Source of the DNA: JAUILH01 sp964230215
GTDB lineage: Bacteria; Bacteroidota; Bacteroidia; Flavobacteriales_D; JAUILH01
Reading direction: 5' to 3'
Length of the DNA: 64,000 nucleotides
NCBI GenBank assembly: GCA_964230215.1
Contig: CAXRGQ010000014.1
Span: forward strand, 62,001 to 126,000
Shown here: positions 18,471 through 27,407 of the stretch, one piece after another
Layout: each line of letters opens with the position of its first letter
Numbering within the stretch: position 1 is the stretch's first letter
Program-made: the position numbers and the translations under genes
The notes under the pieces: model-generated
What the model saw: only the letters and a program-made list of their open reading frames with translations
What the model was told of the DNA's origin: nothing
The model's database searches: none

Positions 18471-19747
18471 GACTACCTTATTTATTCGTAGCATTTTTAA
18501 TAGTAGGATTAACAGCCTGTGGTGGCGAGGAAAAATCAAGTCCTAAGCCTAAAAAAACGGAGCTTAAACAAGACACAGAGGATGGGCCAGTTGGAGCTGA
18601 AAATGGAGATGGTCCTACCATAAAAGGCACAATAAATAACGGTGCAGGAAGAACTATTTTTCTTGAGCACTGGCCAATTGGATCGACTTCATTCCAGGTT
18701 ATAGATAAAGCGGTAATAGGCAGTGATGGATCATATACCTTAAAGTCTGGTGTCGAAAAACTTGATATTTATAACTTAAGAGTTGAGCCAACATCTGCAG
18801 CACAGAATGAATCGTATGCTAATCTGATTATGCAAAAAGGTGATGTCGTTACAATGAATGCAGATGCAGATGCCATGACAAAAACATTTGAGGTAAGTGG
18901 AAATGATATTAGTGAAAATCTAGAAAACTTGTTTCATACAGTGTATTATCCTTATGACAAAGGTCTAGATTCATTGCGAAGAGTTGAAGCAATGCTCCCA
19001 CAAGGCGATGAACAAGCAAGAGGTGCGGTAATTGCAGCGAGATCTCAGATGAATGAGAAATTCATGGCATTATTAAAAGATATTGCCTCTAAAAATGAAG
19101 ATAACCCAATTGGCTATTTGGCATTCATGCGCTATTTGTCGGCGAAAATTAGTTCTCAGATAGATGTTGAAGAAGAAGAGTTAGATTATTTCGATAAGCT
19201 GGTAGGAGCGGTTAAACAAACTATGGGCTCTAGCTTTTTAGCTGTGCAGGCACAAAGTAATGCCAGACAAATCAGATCTACCGTAATGCAGACAAGTCAA
19301 GCACCTGCTCCATTATTAAATCCTGGAGATGAAGCTCCTGAGCTTGCATTTCCTAATCCAGAAGGTAAGATGATGAAATTGTCGGACTTGAGAGGAAAGG
19401 TGGTTATGATTGATTTCTGGGCGTCATGGTGCGGTCCATGTAGAAAACAGAGCCCTCATGTTGTAAGTTTATACAAAAAATACAACCCAAAAGGTTTCGA
19501 AATATTCTCGGTTTCATTGGATAAAAACAAGGATAGATGGGTTGCTGCGATTAAAGCAGATGGGTTTACATGGCCTTATCACGTGAGTGATTTGCAGCAA
19601 TGGAATAGTGAGGCCGCTAAACTATATGGAATTTCGTCCATACCATTTGTAGCTTTGGTTGATAAACAAGGTAAAATCATTCAGACATTTGATGGATACA
19701 CCATGGATAAGCTGGATTCTCAGTTAGAACAGATTTTTGGCTTCTAA
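18467..19747 (+). CDS. TlpA-like thioredoxin lipoprotein with N-terminal DUF4369-like region
   Basis: 426 residues. Lipobox LTAC with Cys18, followed by GGEEK. Residues ~50-270 form a beta-rich then helical region like the DUF4369 N-domain of Bacteroidota thiol-disulfide proteins. The C-terminal thioredoxin fold has FWASWCGPCRKQ with redox Cys322/Cys325 and the cis-Pro region SSIPFVAL. Likely a periplasm-facing, membrane-anchored thiol oxidoreductase; partner unknown. Overlaps gatB by ATGA and is followed by a paralog 29 bases on. Confidence 0.87.
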   Translation: MRLPYLFVAFLIVGLTACGGEEKSSPKPKKTELKQDTEDGPVGAENGDGPTIKGTINNGAGRTIFLEHWPIGSTSFQVIDKAVIGSDGSYTLKSGVEKLDIYNLRVEPTSAAQNESYANLIMQKGDVVTMNADADAMTKTFEVSGNDISENLENLFHTVYYPYDKGLDSLRRVEAMLPQGDEQARGAVIAARSQMNEKFMALLKDIASKNEDNPIGYLAFMRYLSAKISSQIDVEEEELDYFDKLVGAVKQTMGSSFLAVQAQSNARQIRSTVMQTSQAPAPLLNPGDEAPELAFPNPEGKMMKLSDLRGKVVMIDFWASWCGPCRKQSPHVVSLYKKYNPKGFEIFSVSLDKNKDRWVAAIKADGFTWPYHVSDLQQWNSEAAKLYGISSIPFVALVDKQGKIIQTFDGYTMDKLDSQLEQIFGF

Positions 19748-19776
19748 TTTGCAATAGGATTTCGTAAATTAGTAGC

Positions 19777-20862
19777 ATGAAAGTACTCTCAATAATTACA
19801 TCTGTATTCTTATTATCACAAATTGGACTTGCCCAAACATCTATAAAGGGTGAAATCAAAGAGGGGAAAGGCAAAAAACTTTATCTCTATAAGTTGGTGC
19901 AGAATCAACCAATTGTGCAAGATTCAGTTGTAATTGACAAGAAAGGTAAATACGAGTTAAAGTTAAAGCCTGAGAATGCATTCTACCGCTTTGGACCAGA
20001 GGAAAATGATTTTGCCTTGTTGATTTTAAATAAGGATAGTAAAGAAACTGTGGAGTTAAATGGCAACTATTCGCCATTTGCGCAAGATTACGAAATTGTA
20101 TCGGGCTCTAAAGACTCCAAACTGGCAACAGAATATCTTGGCACTAGACAAGGCGTGGTTGTCCAGGTAGACTCATTGATGAAGGCGAATGAAGACCCCA
20201 ACAATGATAAGGTAGCAATTGGCAAGGAGCTCAATCGTGTTAAAACTGAATTTACAGTTTACAGAAATCAATTTATAGAGAATAATCCGAAATCAGCGGC
20301 ACTGCTTATGACCTTGCAAGATATTAACGTAGAGCAAGAAGCCATGTTATTTAAAAAAGTGGCGGATGCGACAAATGCTTCAATGCCAGGTAGCTTTTAT
20401 GCTAAAGCCTTGAATGAGCAGTTAGAAAAGATGATTTTACCTGGATTGCCAGCACCAGATTTGGTTGATAAAGATACTTCAGGAACAAAAGAATATAAGT
20501 TGTCTGATTTAAAAGGTAAAGTCGTGTTATTAGACTTCTGGGCATCATGGTGTCGACCATGTAGAGCAGAAAACCCAAATGTTGTCGCTCTGTATAAGAA
20601 ATACAATAAAGATGGATTTGAGGTGTTCTCGGTGTCGCTTGATAACAACCGTGATAGATGGAAACAAGCGATTATTCAGGATAACTTGATTTGGCCTTAT
20701 CACATAAGTGATTTAAAAGGTTGGGGTACTGCTCTTGGAAGAAAGTACGGTGTTTCAAGCATTCCGCACACAGTCTTAATCGATAGAGAAGGGAATATCA
20801 TTGACCTAAAACTAAGAGGACCACAGCTAGAAGCTAAATTGGCAGAGATTTTCGGTTATTAA
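19777..20862 (+). CDS. Periplasmic TlpA-like thioredoxin, paralog of the preceding gene
   Basis: 361 residues with a cleavable signal peptide (MKVLSIITSVFLLSQIGLAQ), unlike the lipoprotein upstream. N-terminal DUF4369-like beta region (SIKGEIKEGKGKKLYLYKL), a helical linker, then a thioredoxin domain with FWASWCRPCRAEN (Cys259/Cys262) and cis-Pro SSIPHTVL. The C-domain tracks its neighbour closely (VVALYKKYN, FEVFSVSLD, WPYHISDL), so the pair arose by tandem duplication, with a Gly-to-Arg change inside the CxxC. Probably periplasmic disulfide reduction. Confidence 0.87.
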   Translation: MKVLSIITSVFLLSQIGLAQTSIKGEIKEGKGKKLYLYKLVQNQPIVQDSVVIDKKGKYELKLKPENAFYRFGPEENDFALLILNKDSKETVELNGNYSPFAQDYEIVSGSKDSKLATEYLGTRQGVVVQVDSLMKANEDPNNDKVAIGKELNRVKTEFTVYRNQFIENNPKSAALLMTLQDINVEQEAMLFKKVADATNASMPGSFYAKALNEQLEKMILPGLPAPDLVDKDTSGTKEYKLSDLKGKVVLLDFWASWCRPCRAENPNVVALYKKYNKDGFEVFSVSLDNNRDRWKQAIIQDNLIWPYHISDLKGWGTALGRKYGVSSIPHTVLIDREGNIIDLKLRGPQLEAKLAEIFGY

Positions 20863-20892
20863 ATTCGCGCAATATCTTAGTTTTGTTCTAAG

Positions 20893-23800
20893 ATGAAGGC
20901 ATTATTTCTGAGTAGTTTACTAATTGGTATTGCGTTTATATCGTTTGCACAAAACGATTATTTTCAGCAACACGTTTCCTATAAAATTGATGTTACGTTA
21001 GACGATAGTCTTCACATACTAGATGGTAACATGTCGTTTGAGTATACCAACAACAGTCCTGATGAATTAAGTTTTATCTATATCCACCTATGGCCGAATG
21101 CCTATGATAACAAACAATCGGCAATGTCACGGCAACATATGGAAAATGGAGATTTCGATTTCTATTTTGCCAGTGATGAAGAAATGGGCTACATCAAAAA
21201 TCTTGATTTTAAAAGTGGAGGCACAGAGTTAAAATGGGAGTTTTTAGGTGATACTACCGATATAGCTAAAGTACATTTGCCAGCATCATTAAAGCCCGGT
21301 GGCACTATAGGAATTACTACACCCTTTAAAGTAAAAATACCGAGTGGAAATATTTCAAGATTGGGGCATATTGGTCAGTCCTACCAGATTACGCAATGGT
21401 ATCCAAAACCAGCAGTTTATGATAATGACGGCTGGCACCCAATGCCCTACTTAAGTCAGGGTGAGTTTTATTCGGAATTTGGAGATTTTGATGTGAGTAT
21501 CACTTTGCCAGATAACTATGTAATGTTCGCGACAGGTGATTTGCAAAACGAAGGTGAGCGTCAGTGGCTTCATGAGCTAGCACAAGAGACGACAAGAATG
21601 TTTAAAGAATTTGGCTCAAATGGTGTGCGTAAGAAAGGTAAGCAAATTCAAAAGGAAACAGGAGTAAAAACATTACGCTTTAAGCAGTCTCAGGTGCACG
21701 ATTTTGCATGGTTTGCAGATAAGCGCTATTTCGTTTTGCACGATACGGTGAAGCTGCCCCACACGGGTAAGATTGTGGATTGTTGGGCCATGTTTACATC
21801 AGGTGAAGCACATCTTTGGGAAAAATCGATAGAGTATATCAAAGACGGTTTGTATTACTACAGCTTATGGAACGGCGATTACCCTTACAATCATTGTACG
21901 GCTGTTGATGGAACTATTAGTGCTGGAGGCGGAATGGAATATCCTAATATCACAGTGATTGGACGTTCAGGAAACGCAGCTACCTTAGAGACTACAATTG
22001 TACATGAAGTAGGGCATAACTGGTTTTACGGCATACTTGGATCAAATGAGCGGGATCATGCTTGGATGGATGAGGGCTTGAATACATTGAATGAAAACCG
22101 TTATCTGGAGACTAAATATCCAGAAAATGGTCTGTTTGATGGTTATGTTTCCATCCCCAAGCCGATACAAAGAAGCTTTGGTTTAGAGGTGTTTAAACAA
22201 AAAAGTCTGCACGAGTTTTCATACCTGCTCAATGCGCGAAGAAATTATGATCAGGCAATTGAACTGAATAGTGCTGAGTACACACCCACCAATTACGGTG
22301 GCATAGTGTATTCAAAAACAGGAATCGTATTCGATTATTTGAAAGCATACCTGGGAAATAAATTGTTTGATGAGTGTATGCAGGCTTATTATGAGAAATG
22401 GAAGTTTAAGCATCCTCAACCAGAGGACTTACAACGCGTTTTGGAGGAGACCAGCGGCCATAATCTCGATTGGTTCTTTAATGATGTAATTAAAACCACC
22501 AAGACCATTGATTTCAAAATAATTTCGGCTAAGATTTCTGCTTGGAAATCTATTGAGGTTAAGGTGCAAAACAAGGGCGAAATAAATGGACCATTTGCTA
22601 TTGCTGCCATGTCTGGTGATTCGGTTTTGAGTTACCAATGGTATGATTCGATTCCTGAAAACGGAACAGTCTTGCTTCCTATTCCAGCAAAGCCATACGA
22701 CCGAATAAAAATCGACCCGTACTGGGAGATTCCAGAAATCAACCGCTCAAACAATACTTTAAAAACAAAAGGTCTGTTGAAAAAAGTTGAGCCTGTCAAA
22801 TTGCAGTTTTTGGCTAGTCTTGAGAATCCGAATGAGAGTCGGTTGTTCTATCTGCCATATTTTGGCTGGAACTTCAATGATGGTTTTCAAACTGGCTTAG
22901 CGTTTTATAACAGTCTTTTTCCAAAGAAGCGGTTGGAGTTCGGTTTTGCACCTGGTTATAGCTGGAAGAGTAAAACGTTCACAGGGGCAGGATTTTCTCA
23001 GTACAACTTCAAAGTAAAACATAATAGTTTGTTCCAGAATGTGAATGTGCGTGTGGATGGTAAGAGGTTTAGTGCACCTTACGGAGATGATGTTGCGCCT
23101 TATCATGCCATCAATACATCATTGAATTTTGAGTTCAGAAGAAAGCGTCTGCGTTATAGCCCAAAGAATACTGTGTCATTCAAGTTTGACTACACAGACA
23201 GAAATAATGGAGCCCAAGCAAACAAATATGGTGAGGTGGAGTATGGGTTTAACAAAAGAGACCCATTCTATAACATAAATTTAATCGCAGATGTGAGCTA
23301 TGGAGATTTGTATTATGATGCTTCATTTGTACGTGGAAATATAGATCTAACAACTACACTATTTTATGGGTGGGGACGTTATCCCATTGCCTTACGAGCT
23401 TATGGATCGTATTTCTTTGAGTCTCTGGCGTTGCAATCACCTTGGGCGGCCCAGTTAAGTGGTGAAACTGGTAGTTCGGACTACACTTTTGACGATTGGT
23501 ACCTAAGTCGGGATATCAGTGACAGATTGTTGGTCAACCAACAGTTTGTTGGTAATCAAGGTGGTTTGCGTGTGTATTATCCAGTAGTATCTGACACCTA
23601 TTTAAGTACCTTGAGTTTAGATGTTAGATTACCAATATTTGTTGATATAAGCATGTTTGCAGATCTTGGTTTCTATCCTGTAAGAGTTGCCGCTACTGGG
23701 AAAACTGCCACGGAGACTGTAGGAGATTTAGGAGTTAGTCTTGGAGTGTTCAGCGGTTTACTAAAGGTATATTTTCCCATACTTTATAGTCAGAGGATCG

Positions 23801-23907
23801 AAGAGTATCTTGATTTACGAGACATTAAGTACGGACAAAGTATTAGATTTGAACTCAAGTTGGACATGTTAAATCCGCTTAAGCGTGTAGATGCCATTCA
23901 GTTTTAA
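20893..23907 (+). CDS. M1 family metallopeptidase with barrel-like C-terminal region
   Basis: 1004 residues with a signal peptide ending AFISFAQ. The M1 signature is GGGMEYPN, HEVGHN (His371, Glu372, His375) and MDEG (Glu394). About the last 370 residues, after FLASLENPNESRLFYLPYFG, show alternating polar/aromatic strands (FNDGFQTGLAFYNSLFP; KRLEFGFAPGYSW) and resemble an outer-membrane beta-barrel, ending in ..AIQF. It would then be an outer-membrane-embedded peptidase (inference). No T9SS sorting domain. Its TAA overlaps the ATG of lpxH by one base. Confidence 0.88.
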   Translation: MKALFLSSLLIGIAFISFAQNDYFQQHVSYKIDVTLDDSLHILDGNMSFEYTNNSPDELSFIYIHLWPNAYDNKQSAMSRQHMENGDFDFYFASDEEMGYIKNLDFKSGGTELKWEFLGDTTDIAKVHLPASLKPGGTIGITTPFKVKIPSGNISRLGHIGQSYQITQWYPKPAVYDNDGWHPMPYLSQGEFYSEFGDFDVSITLPDNYVMFATGDLQNEGERQWLHELAQETTRMFKEFGSNGVRKKGKQIQKETGVKTLRFKQSQVHDFAWFADKRYFVLHDTVKLPHTGKIVDCWAMFTSGEAHLWEKSIEYIKDGLYYYSLWNGDYPYNHCTAVDGTISAGGGMEYPNITVIGRSGNAATLETTIVHEVGHNWFYGILGSNERDHAWMDEGLNTLNENRYLETKYPENGLFDGYVSIPKPIQRSFGLEVFKQKSLHEFSYLLNARRNYDQAIELNSAEYTPTNYGGIVYSKTGIVFDYLKAYLGNKLFDECMQAYYEKWKFKHPQPEDLQRVLEETSGHNLDWFFNDVIKTTKTIDFKIISAKISAWKSIEVKVQNKGEINGPFAIAAMSGDSVLSYQWYDSIPENGTVLLPIPAKPYDRIKIDPYWEIPEINRSNNTLKTKGLLKKVEPVKLQFLASLENPNESRLFYLPYFGWNFNDGFQTGLAFYNSLFPKKRLEFGFAPGYSWKSKTFTGAGFSQYNFKVKHNSLFQNVNVRVDGKRFSAPYGDDVAPYHAINTSLNFEFRRKRLRYSPKNTVSFKFDYTDRNNGAQANKYGEVEYGFNKRDPFYNINLIADVSYGDLYYDASFVRGNIDLTTTLFYGWGRYPIALRAYGSYFFESLALQSPWAAQLSGETGSSDYTFDDWYLSRDISDRLLVNQQFVGNQGGLRVYYPVVSDTYLSTLSLDVRLPIFVDISMFADLGFYPVRVAATGKTATETVGDLGVSLGVFSGLLKVYFPILYSQRIEEYLDLRDIKYGQSIRFELKLDMLNPLKRVDAIQF

Positions 23908-24656
23908 TGAAGGACAACAAGAAAATATATTTTGCTTCTGATTTTCATTTGGGTGCGCCCAATTTTGAGGAGAGCCTTGAACGTGAGAGGTTGCTAGTTA
24001 AGTGGCTGGACGAAATCAAGTCAGATGCTGAAGTTATCTATTTAGTTGGAGATATATTTGATTTTTGGTTCGAGTATAAACATGCTGTACCGAGAGGTTT
24101 CACGCGTCTTATGGGTAAGTTAGCTGAGCTTTGCGATAATGGAATGGAAATCCATGTATTTACGGGTAATCATGATATGTGGATTTTTGATTACTTACCC
24201 AAGGAGACTGGTGTTATCATGCATAGAGAGCCAATTGATGTCGAATATAATGGCAAGAAATTCCATATTGGCCATGGAGATGGTCTAGGCCCGGGAGATA
24301 GAGGATACAAGTTCATTAAACGTGTTTTTGCCAGCAAAGTATGTCAATGGTTGTTTGCGCGATTACACCCCAATTTCGGTATAGGTATTGCGAATTTCTG
24401 GTCCAGAAAGAGTAGAAGTCATACCAAGAAGAAAGACGAGTTTCATGGTGAAGATAAGGAGTGGCTGGTTATCTACGCTAAAGACAAACTAAAGGAAAAG
24501 GATTACGACTATTTTGTGTTTGGGCACAGACATCTACCGCTGAATATAAATATTGAGGGCAAAGCGAAATACATTAATCTTGGCGACTGGATAGAATATT
24601 ATACCTACGCCGAGTTTGATGGAGAGAACTTGGAGTTGAAGGAGTATCCTCGTTAA
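23907..24656 (+). CDS. lpxH: UDP-2,3-diacylglucosamine diphosphatase-like metallophosphoesterase
   Basis: 249 residues. Calcineurin-fold phosphoesterase with the ordered motifs SDFHLG (Asp12, His14), GDIFDFW (Gly48-Asp49), GNHDMW (87-92), GHGDGLGPGD and FGHRHLP. This arrangement fits LpxH/LpxH2-type enzymes that release lipid X from UDP-diacylglucosamine in lipid A synthesis; the F..WFEYKHAVP region supports that over a generic phosphoesterase. Overlaps the M1 gene by one base, and its 3' end overlaps convergent gapA by four bases. Confidence 0.85.
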   Translation: MKDNKKIYFASDFHLGAPNFEESLERERLLVKWLDEIKSDAEVIYLVGDIFDFWFEYKHAVPRGFTRLMGKLAELCDNGMEIHVFTGNHDMWIFDYLPKETGVIMHREPIDVEYNGKKFHIGHGDGLGPGDRGYKFIKRVFASKVCQWLFARLHPNFGIGIANFWSRKSRSHTKKKDEFHGEDKEWLVIYAKDKLKEKDYDYFVFGHRHLPLNINIEGKAKYINLGDWIEYYTYAEFDGENLELKEYPR

Positions 24657-25645
24657 GCCAATTTCCTAACCAAATCTACTAATCTGTTAGAGTAGCCTGC
24701 TTCATTATCATACCAACCTACCACCTTAATCATATTCCCAATTACGGAGGTTAGTTGTGAATCGTATATACATGAGTGTGGATCACCAATAATATCTACA
24801 GATACCACAGGGTCTTCAATGTAGCTTAGGATGCCGCTCATTTCTGTTTCTGCTGCCTCTTTAAAACGAGCATTAATCTCCTCTAATGTCTTAGGGTTTT
24901 TTACGATACACGTAATGTCTGTAAGCGAGCCATCTGGAACAGGCACTCTTATGCCACATCCACCCATTTGCCCATCAAGGTGCGGGAAGATTTTGGTAAT
25001 CGCTTTGGCTGCTCCTGTTGTAGTAGGAACAATAGATTCAGCAGCTGCCCGCGCACGTCTCAAATCACTGTGCGGTGCGTCATGTAATCTCTGGTCACCA
25101 GTATATGAATGAACTGTTGTAATGTAGCCACTCTCTATCCCGCACAATTCGTCCAAGACCTTAACCATTGGTGCAGCACAGTTAGTTGTACAGCTGGCAT
25201 TGGAGACCAATATGTCATCTGCTTCAAGTATATCATCATTAATGCCAATGACCACTGTTTTAATGTCATCTGTTTTTGGTGGTGCAGAAATCACCACCTT
25301 TTTTGCACCGGCTTCTAGATGTTTAGAGGCCGCTTCTCTGGTTCTAAAGATTCCTGTGGACTCGATAACTATATCAATATTCAAATCCTTCCAAGGCAGC
25401 TTCTCTGGTGATTTCTCTGCGTAGACATACACTACTTGATCATCTATCTGAAGTGAGTTCTCAGTATGGCTCACCGTTCCTTTATATGTGCGGTGTACTG
25501 AGTCGTATTTAAACAAATGCGCTAGCGTCTCGGAATTCGCCAAGTCATTTATCGCTACTAATTCAATATCATCTGTGGCAAGAATTAGCCGTGCTACAAC
25601 ACGACCAATTCTTCCAAAACCATTTATGGCAACTCTTGTCTTCAT
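24653..25645 (-). CDS. gap: Glyceraldehyde-3-phosphate dehydrogenase, type I
   Basis: 330 residues. Converts glyceraldehyde-3-phosphate to 1,3-bisphosphoglycerate. N-terminal NAD-binding INGFGRIGR, Asp34 (INDL) favouring NAD over NADP, catalytic SNASCTTNC with Cys152, and the C-terminal WYDNEAGYSNR are intact. The S-loop reads GQMGGCGIRVPVPDGS, slightly unlike the usual GKLTGMAFRVP, which suggests a distinct GAPDH subgroup. Single gene, convergent with lpxH and 47 bases after the cyclophilin stop. Confidence 0.95.
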   Translation of the reverse strand: MKTRVAINGFGRIGRVVARLILATDDIELVAINDLANSETLAHLFKYDSVHRTYKGTVSHTENSLQIDDQVVYVYAEKSPEKLPWKDLNIDIVIESTGIFRTREAASKHLEAGAKKVVISAPPKTDDIKTVVIGINDDILEADDILVSNASCTTNCAAPMVKVLDELCGIESGYITTVHSYTGDQRLHDAPHSDLRRARAAAESIVPTTTGAAKAITKIFPHLDGQMGGCGIRVPVPDGSLTDITCIVKNPKTLEEINARFKEAAETEMSGILSYIEDPVVSVDIIGDPHSCIYDSQLTSVIGNMIKVVGWYDNEAGYSNRLVDLVRKLA

Positions 25646-25691
25646 TCAATAATCAGTTTAACTAAAGATAACTTCAATAAGCATATAACGC

Positions 25692-26123
25692 TTAGTCTTC
25701 AATCTTTATTTCAATAATCTTATCGCCAGCGCGGATATCATCAATTACATCCAAACCTTCTACTACTTTACCAAAGCATGTATGGTTTCTGTCTAAATGC
25801 TGTGTATTGTCTCTCCCATGGCATATAAAGAATTGAGATCCGCCTGTATTTCTTCCAGCATGTGCCATAGATAAAACACCTCTGTCGTGGTATTGATTAT
25901 CACCATCCAATTCACAATCTATAGAATATCCTGGTCCACCAACTCCAGTACCTTGTGGGCATCCGCCCTGAATAACAAAGTCAGGAATTACACGGTGAAA
26001 CGTAAGTCCGTTATAGAAACCGTCTTTCGACAATTTCACAAAATTCTCAACTGTTTTAGGAGCATCTTTATCGTAGAATTCTACATTCATTGTCCCCTTT
26101 TCTGTAATAATCTCTGCTTTCAT
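25692..26123 (-). CDS. Cyclophilin-type peptidyl-prolyl cis-trans isomerase
   Basis: 143 residues from the ATG at 26123, preceded by GAAAG. A TTG 21 bases earlier adds MYSNIER, which the family lacks. Core motifs FHRVIPDFVIQGGCPQGTG, MAHAGRNTGGSQFFICH and HTCFGKVVEG give the catalytic Arg, the substrate-binding Phe/Gln and the usual PpiB length. No signal peptide, so cytoplasmic. Catalyses proline isomerisation in protein folding. Followed by gapA in the same direction. Confidence 0.93.
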   Translation of the reverse strand: MKAEIITEKGTMNVEFYDKDAPKTVENFVKLSKDGFYNGLTFHRVIPDFVIQGGCPQGTGVGGPGYSIDCELDGDNQYHDRGVLSMAHAGRNTGGSQFFICHGRDNTQHLDRNHTCFGKVVEGLDVIDDIRAGDKIIEIKIED

Positions 26124-26224
26124 TCTTTCAATATTTGAATACAAAGTTACGAGAATACCGCATTAGGCTTATGGTTATACGTGGTTTAATTATAATATTT
26201 GCGTCAACTTCAAGTTATTGAGCT

Positions 26225-27106
26225 ATGAAATATTCGGTTTTACTTTTGTTAGTGGTTTGTCTGACGGCATGTGGGGGAGAAGAGAAGGGAGATACTGCCA
26301 CTGAATCAAGCGAAAAGGAAGTGGTTACCAAAGAAGACAACCCTCTTCGATATGATGCAATTTTGCTTGACCTTTTTGATCAACCGGCTAAGTCGAATAC
26401 CTTTCGAATTGGTGAGCGCATGAATTTGACCATACAGAATGTGCGTGGTTTGTTGGCTAAAAACGGGCAATACAATGTTGGGATGAGTTTAAAGGCCACT
26501 GATGAGGCGGGGAATGTTGTGACAAGTGTGGATGACATTTTTGAAGTTGAGCCAGTTAAACTCCCTGTGAATGAGGATGTCAATATTACCTATTACGTGG
26601 ATTATTTCGCACCATTTAAGGCCAATACTAATTATACCATTGAAATGAATTTGTGGGATAAAAATGGAGAACAAAATGTCCTTATCAAACAGCCTGTTAA
26701 GGTTTTGCCTGCAACCGTAAACGGATTCATTGATTTAGATGAAAAGGGGATAGCTGTGGACAGAATCATTTGCTACAGAAGTGGACGCACGTATAGCGGA
26801 AACACTTTCTATCCGGGTGAAATCATCATGTTAAATATTGGGCTTAATGAGACATTTCTCGCTACAAACCCTGCTATAAAAACGGAATCGAATGTCTATG
26901 ATTCGGATGGTAATGTGTTGTTTAATTCCAAGGAATCCGCAACGCTAAGCGCGGATACTCCACCATTTAACAACAGTTTGCTATTGTTGAAGGATAAATA
27001 TGTGCCTGGTACTTACAAAGTAGTACAAACAATTGAAGCCCCAAAAACAGGAGCTTCATTAGTAATATCGTATGAGTTTGAAGTGGCTGAGGAGCCAGCG
27101 GTGTGA
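26225..27106 (+). CDS. Lipoprotein of unknown function
   Basis: 293 residues. Lipobox LTAC with Cys16, then GGEEKGD, an acidic stretch that may act as a surface-export signal. The mature part is all-beta in character with two halves of similar build (RIGERMNLTIQNVRGLL...; YPGEIIMLNIGLNETFL...), perhaps two immunoglobulin-like domains. I do not know the family. Its last 26 codons (QTIEAPKTG... to the stop) are repeated, with mostly silent changes, at 28217-28297 beyond the REP/RAYT cassette, so this gene borders a rearrangement. Confidence 0.85.
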   Translation: MKYSVLLLLVVCLTACGGEEKGDTATESSEKEVVTKEDNPLRYDAILLDLFDQPAKSNTFRIGERMNLTIQNVRGLLAKNGQYNVGMSLKATDEAGNVVTSVDDIFEVEPVKLPVNEDVNITYYVDYFAPFKANTNYTIEMNLWDKNGEQNVLIKQPVKVLPATVNGFIDLDEKGIAVDRIICYRSGRTYSGNTFYPGEIIMLNIGLNETFLATNPAIKTESNVYDSDGNVLFNSKESATLSADTPPFNNSLLLLKDKYVPGTYKVVQTIEAPKTGASLVISYEFEVAEEPAV

Positions 27107-27120
27107 TAATAAATGTCATT

Positions 27121-27160
27121 TGTTGTGTGTGATTTGTCAATGCACATCCAATCAATCAAC
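27121..27160. repeat. Partial degenerate copy of the REP spacer
   Basis: TGTGATTTGTCAATGCACAT here closely matches the spacer of the two full repeats (TGTGATTTGCCAATGCACAT near 27253 and TGTAGTTTGTCAACGCACAT near 28071). It lacks the flanking palindromes. It appears to be an older, truncated unit directly downstream of the lipoprotein gene stop. Confidence 0.6.
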
Positions 27161-27190
27161 AATTATTTGAATGTGTTTACGTATTATTAA

Positions 27191-27380
27191 AATGTTTCGT
27201 GTTTCACGAGCCGCCTGAAGTTGACTCGCAATAACGACTTACATTTTAGGTTAATGGGAGTTTGTGATTTGCCAATGCACATTCAATCAACATTAATTAC
27301 GAATAGGAATTCTCAATTCGACTCACAAATAAACAGTTGCCGCGAGCCAACGACAGGCGGCTCGTGGTGAATGTTTATTA
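27191..27380. repeat. Left 190-base REP-pair repeat (BIME-like)
   Basis: Direct repeat of the unit at 28000-28194; long stretches are identical, with an overall match of about four-fifths by eye. It has an imperfect REP palindrome at each end in inverted orientation: CACGAGCCGCCTG..CTCGC at 27205-27229 (one arm mutated) and CCGCGAGCC..GGCTCGTGG at 27340-27367. Between them is an AT-rich spacer of about 110 bases. Together with the tail AATGTTTATTA, this matches the bipartite REP clusters that flank RAYT transposase genes. Confidence 0.85.
27340..27367. repeat. REP palindrome, inner left
   Basis: CCGCGAGCC and GGCTCGTGG form a 9-base stem with one G-T pair around the 10-base loop AACGACAGGC. 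It is the reverse complement of the REP at 28014-28039 over 26 bases. It starts 41 bases after the 3' end side of the transposase gene (27408), so it sits between that gene's stop and the spacer. Confidence 0.8.
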
Positions 27381-27407
27381 TCCAAAACCACAATGTCCAA
27401 ATCAAAC

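Larger units (their letters stand above)
27107..27407. other. Gene-free 301 bases: spacer fragment plus left REP repeat
   Basis: Between the lipoprotein stop and the transposase end. It contains the truncated spacer copy (27121-27160), AT-rich sequence with no clear promoter, and the full left repeat (27191-27380). No ORF or RNA gene was recognised. Confidence 0.8.

Noticed and set aside
20878..20885. TAGTTTTG, a full TAnnTTTG match upstream of the M1 gene
   Set aside because: No TTG at a proper distance upstream, and it lies only 7 bases before the ATG. Not strong enough to list as a promoter.
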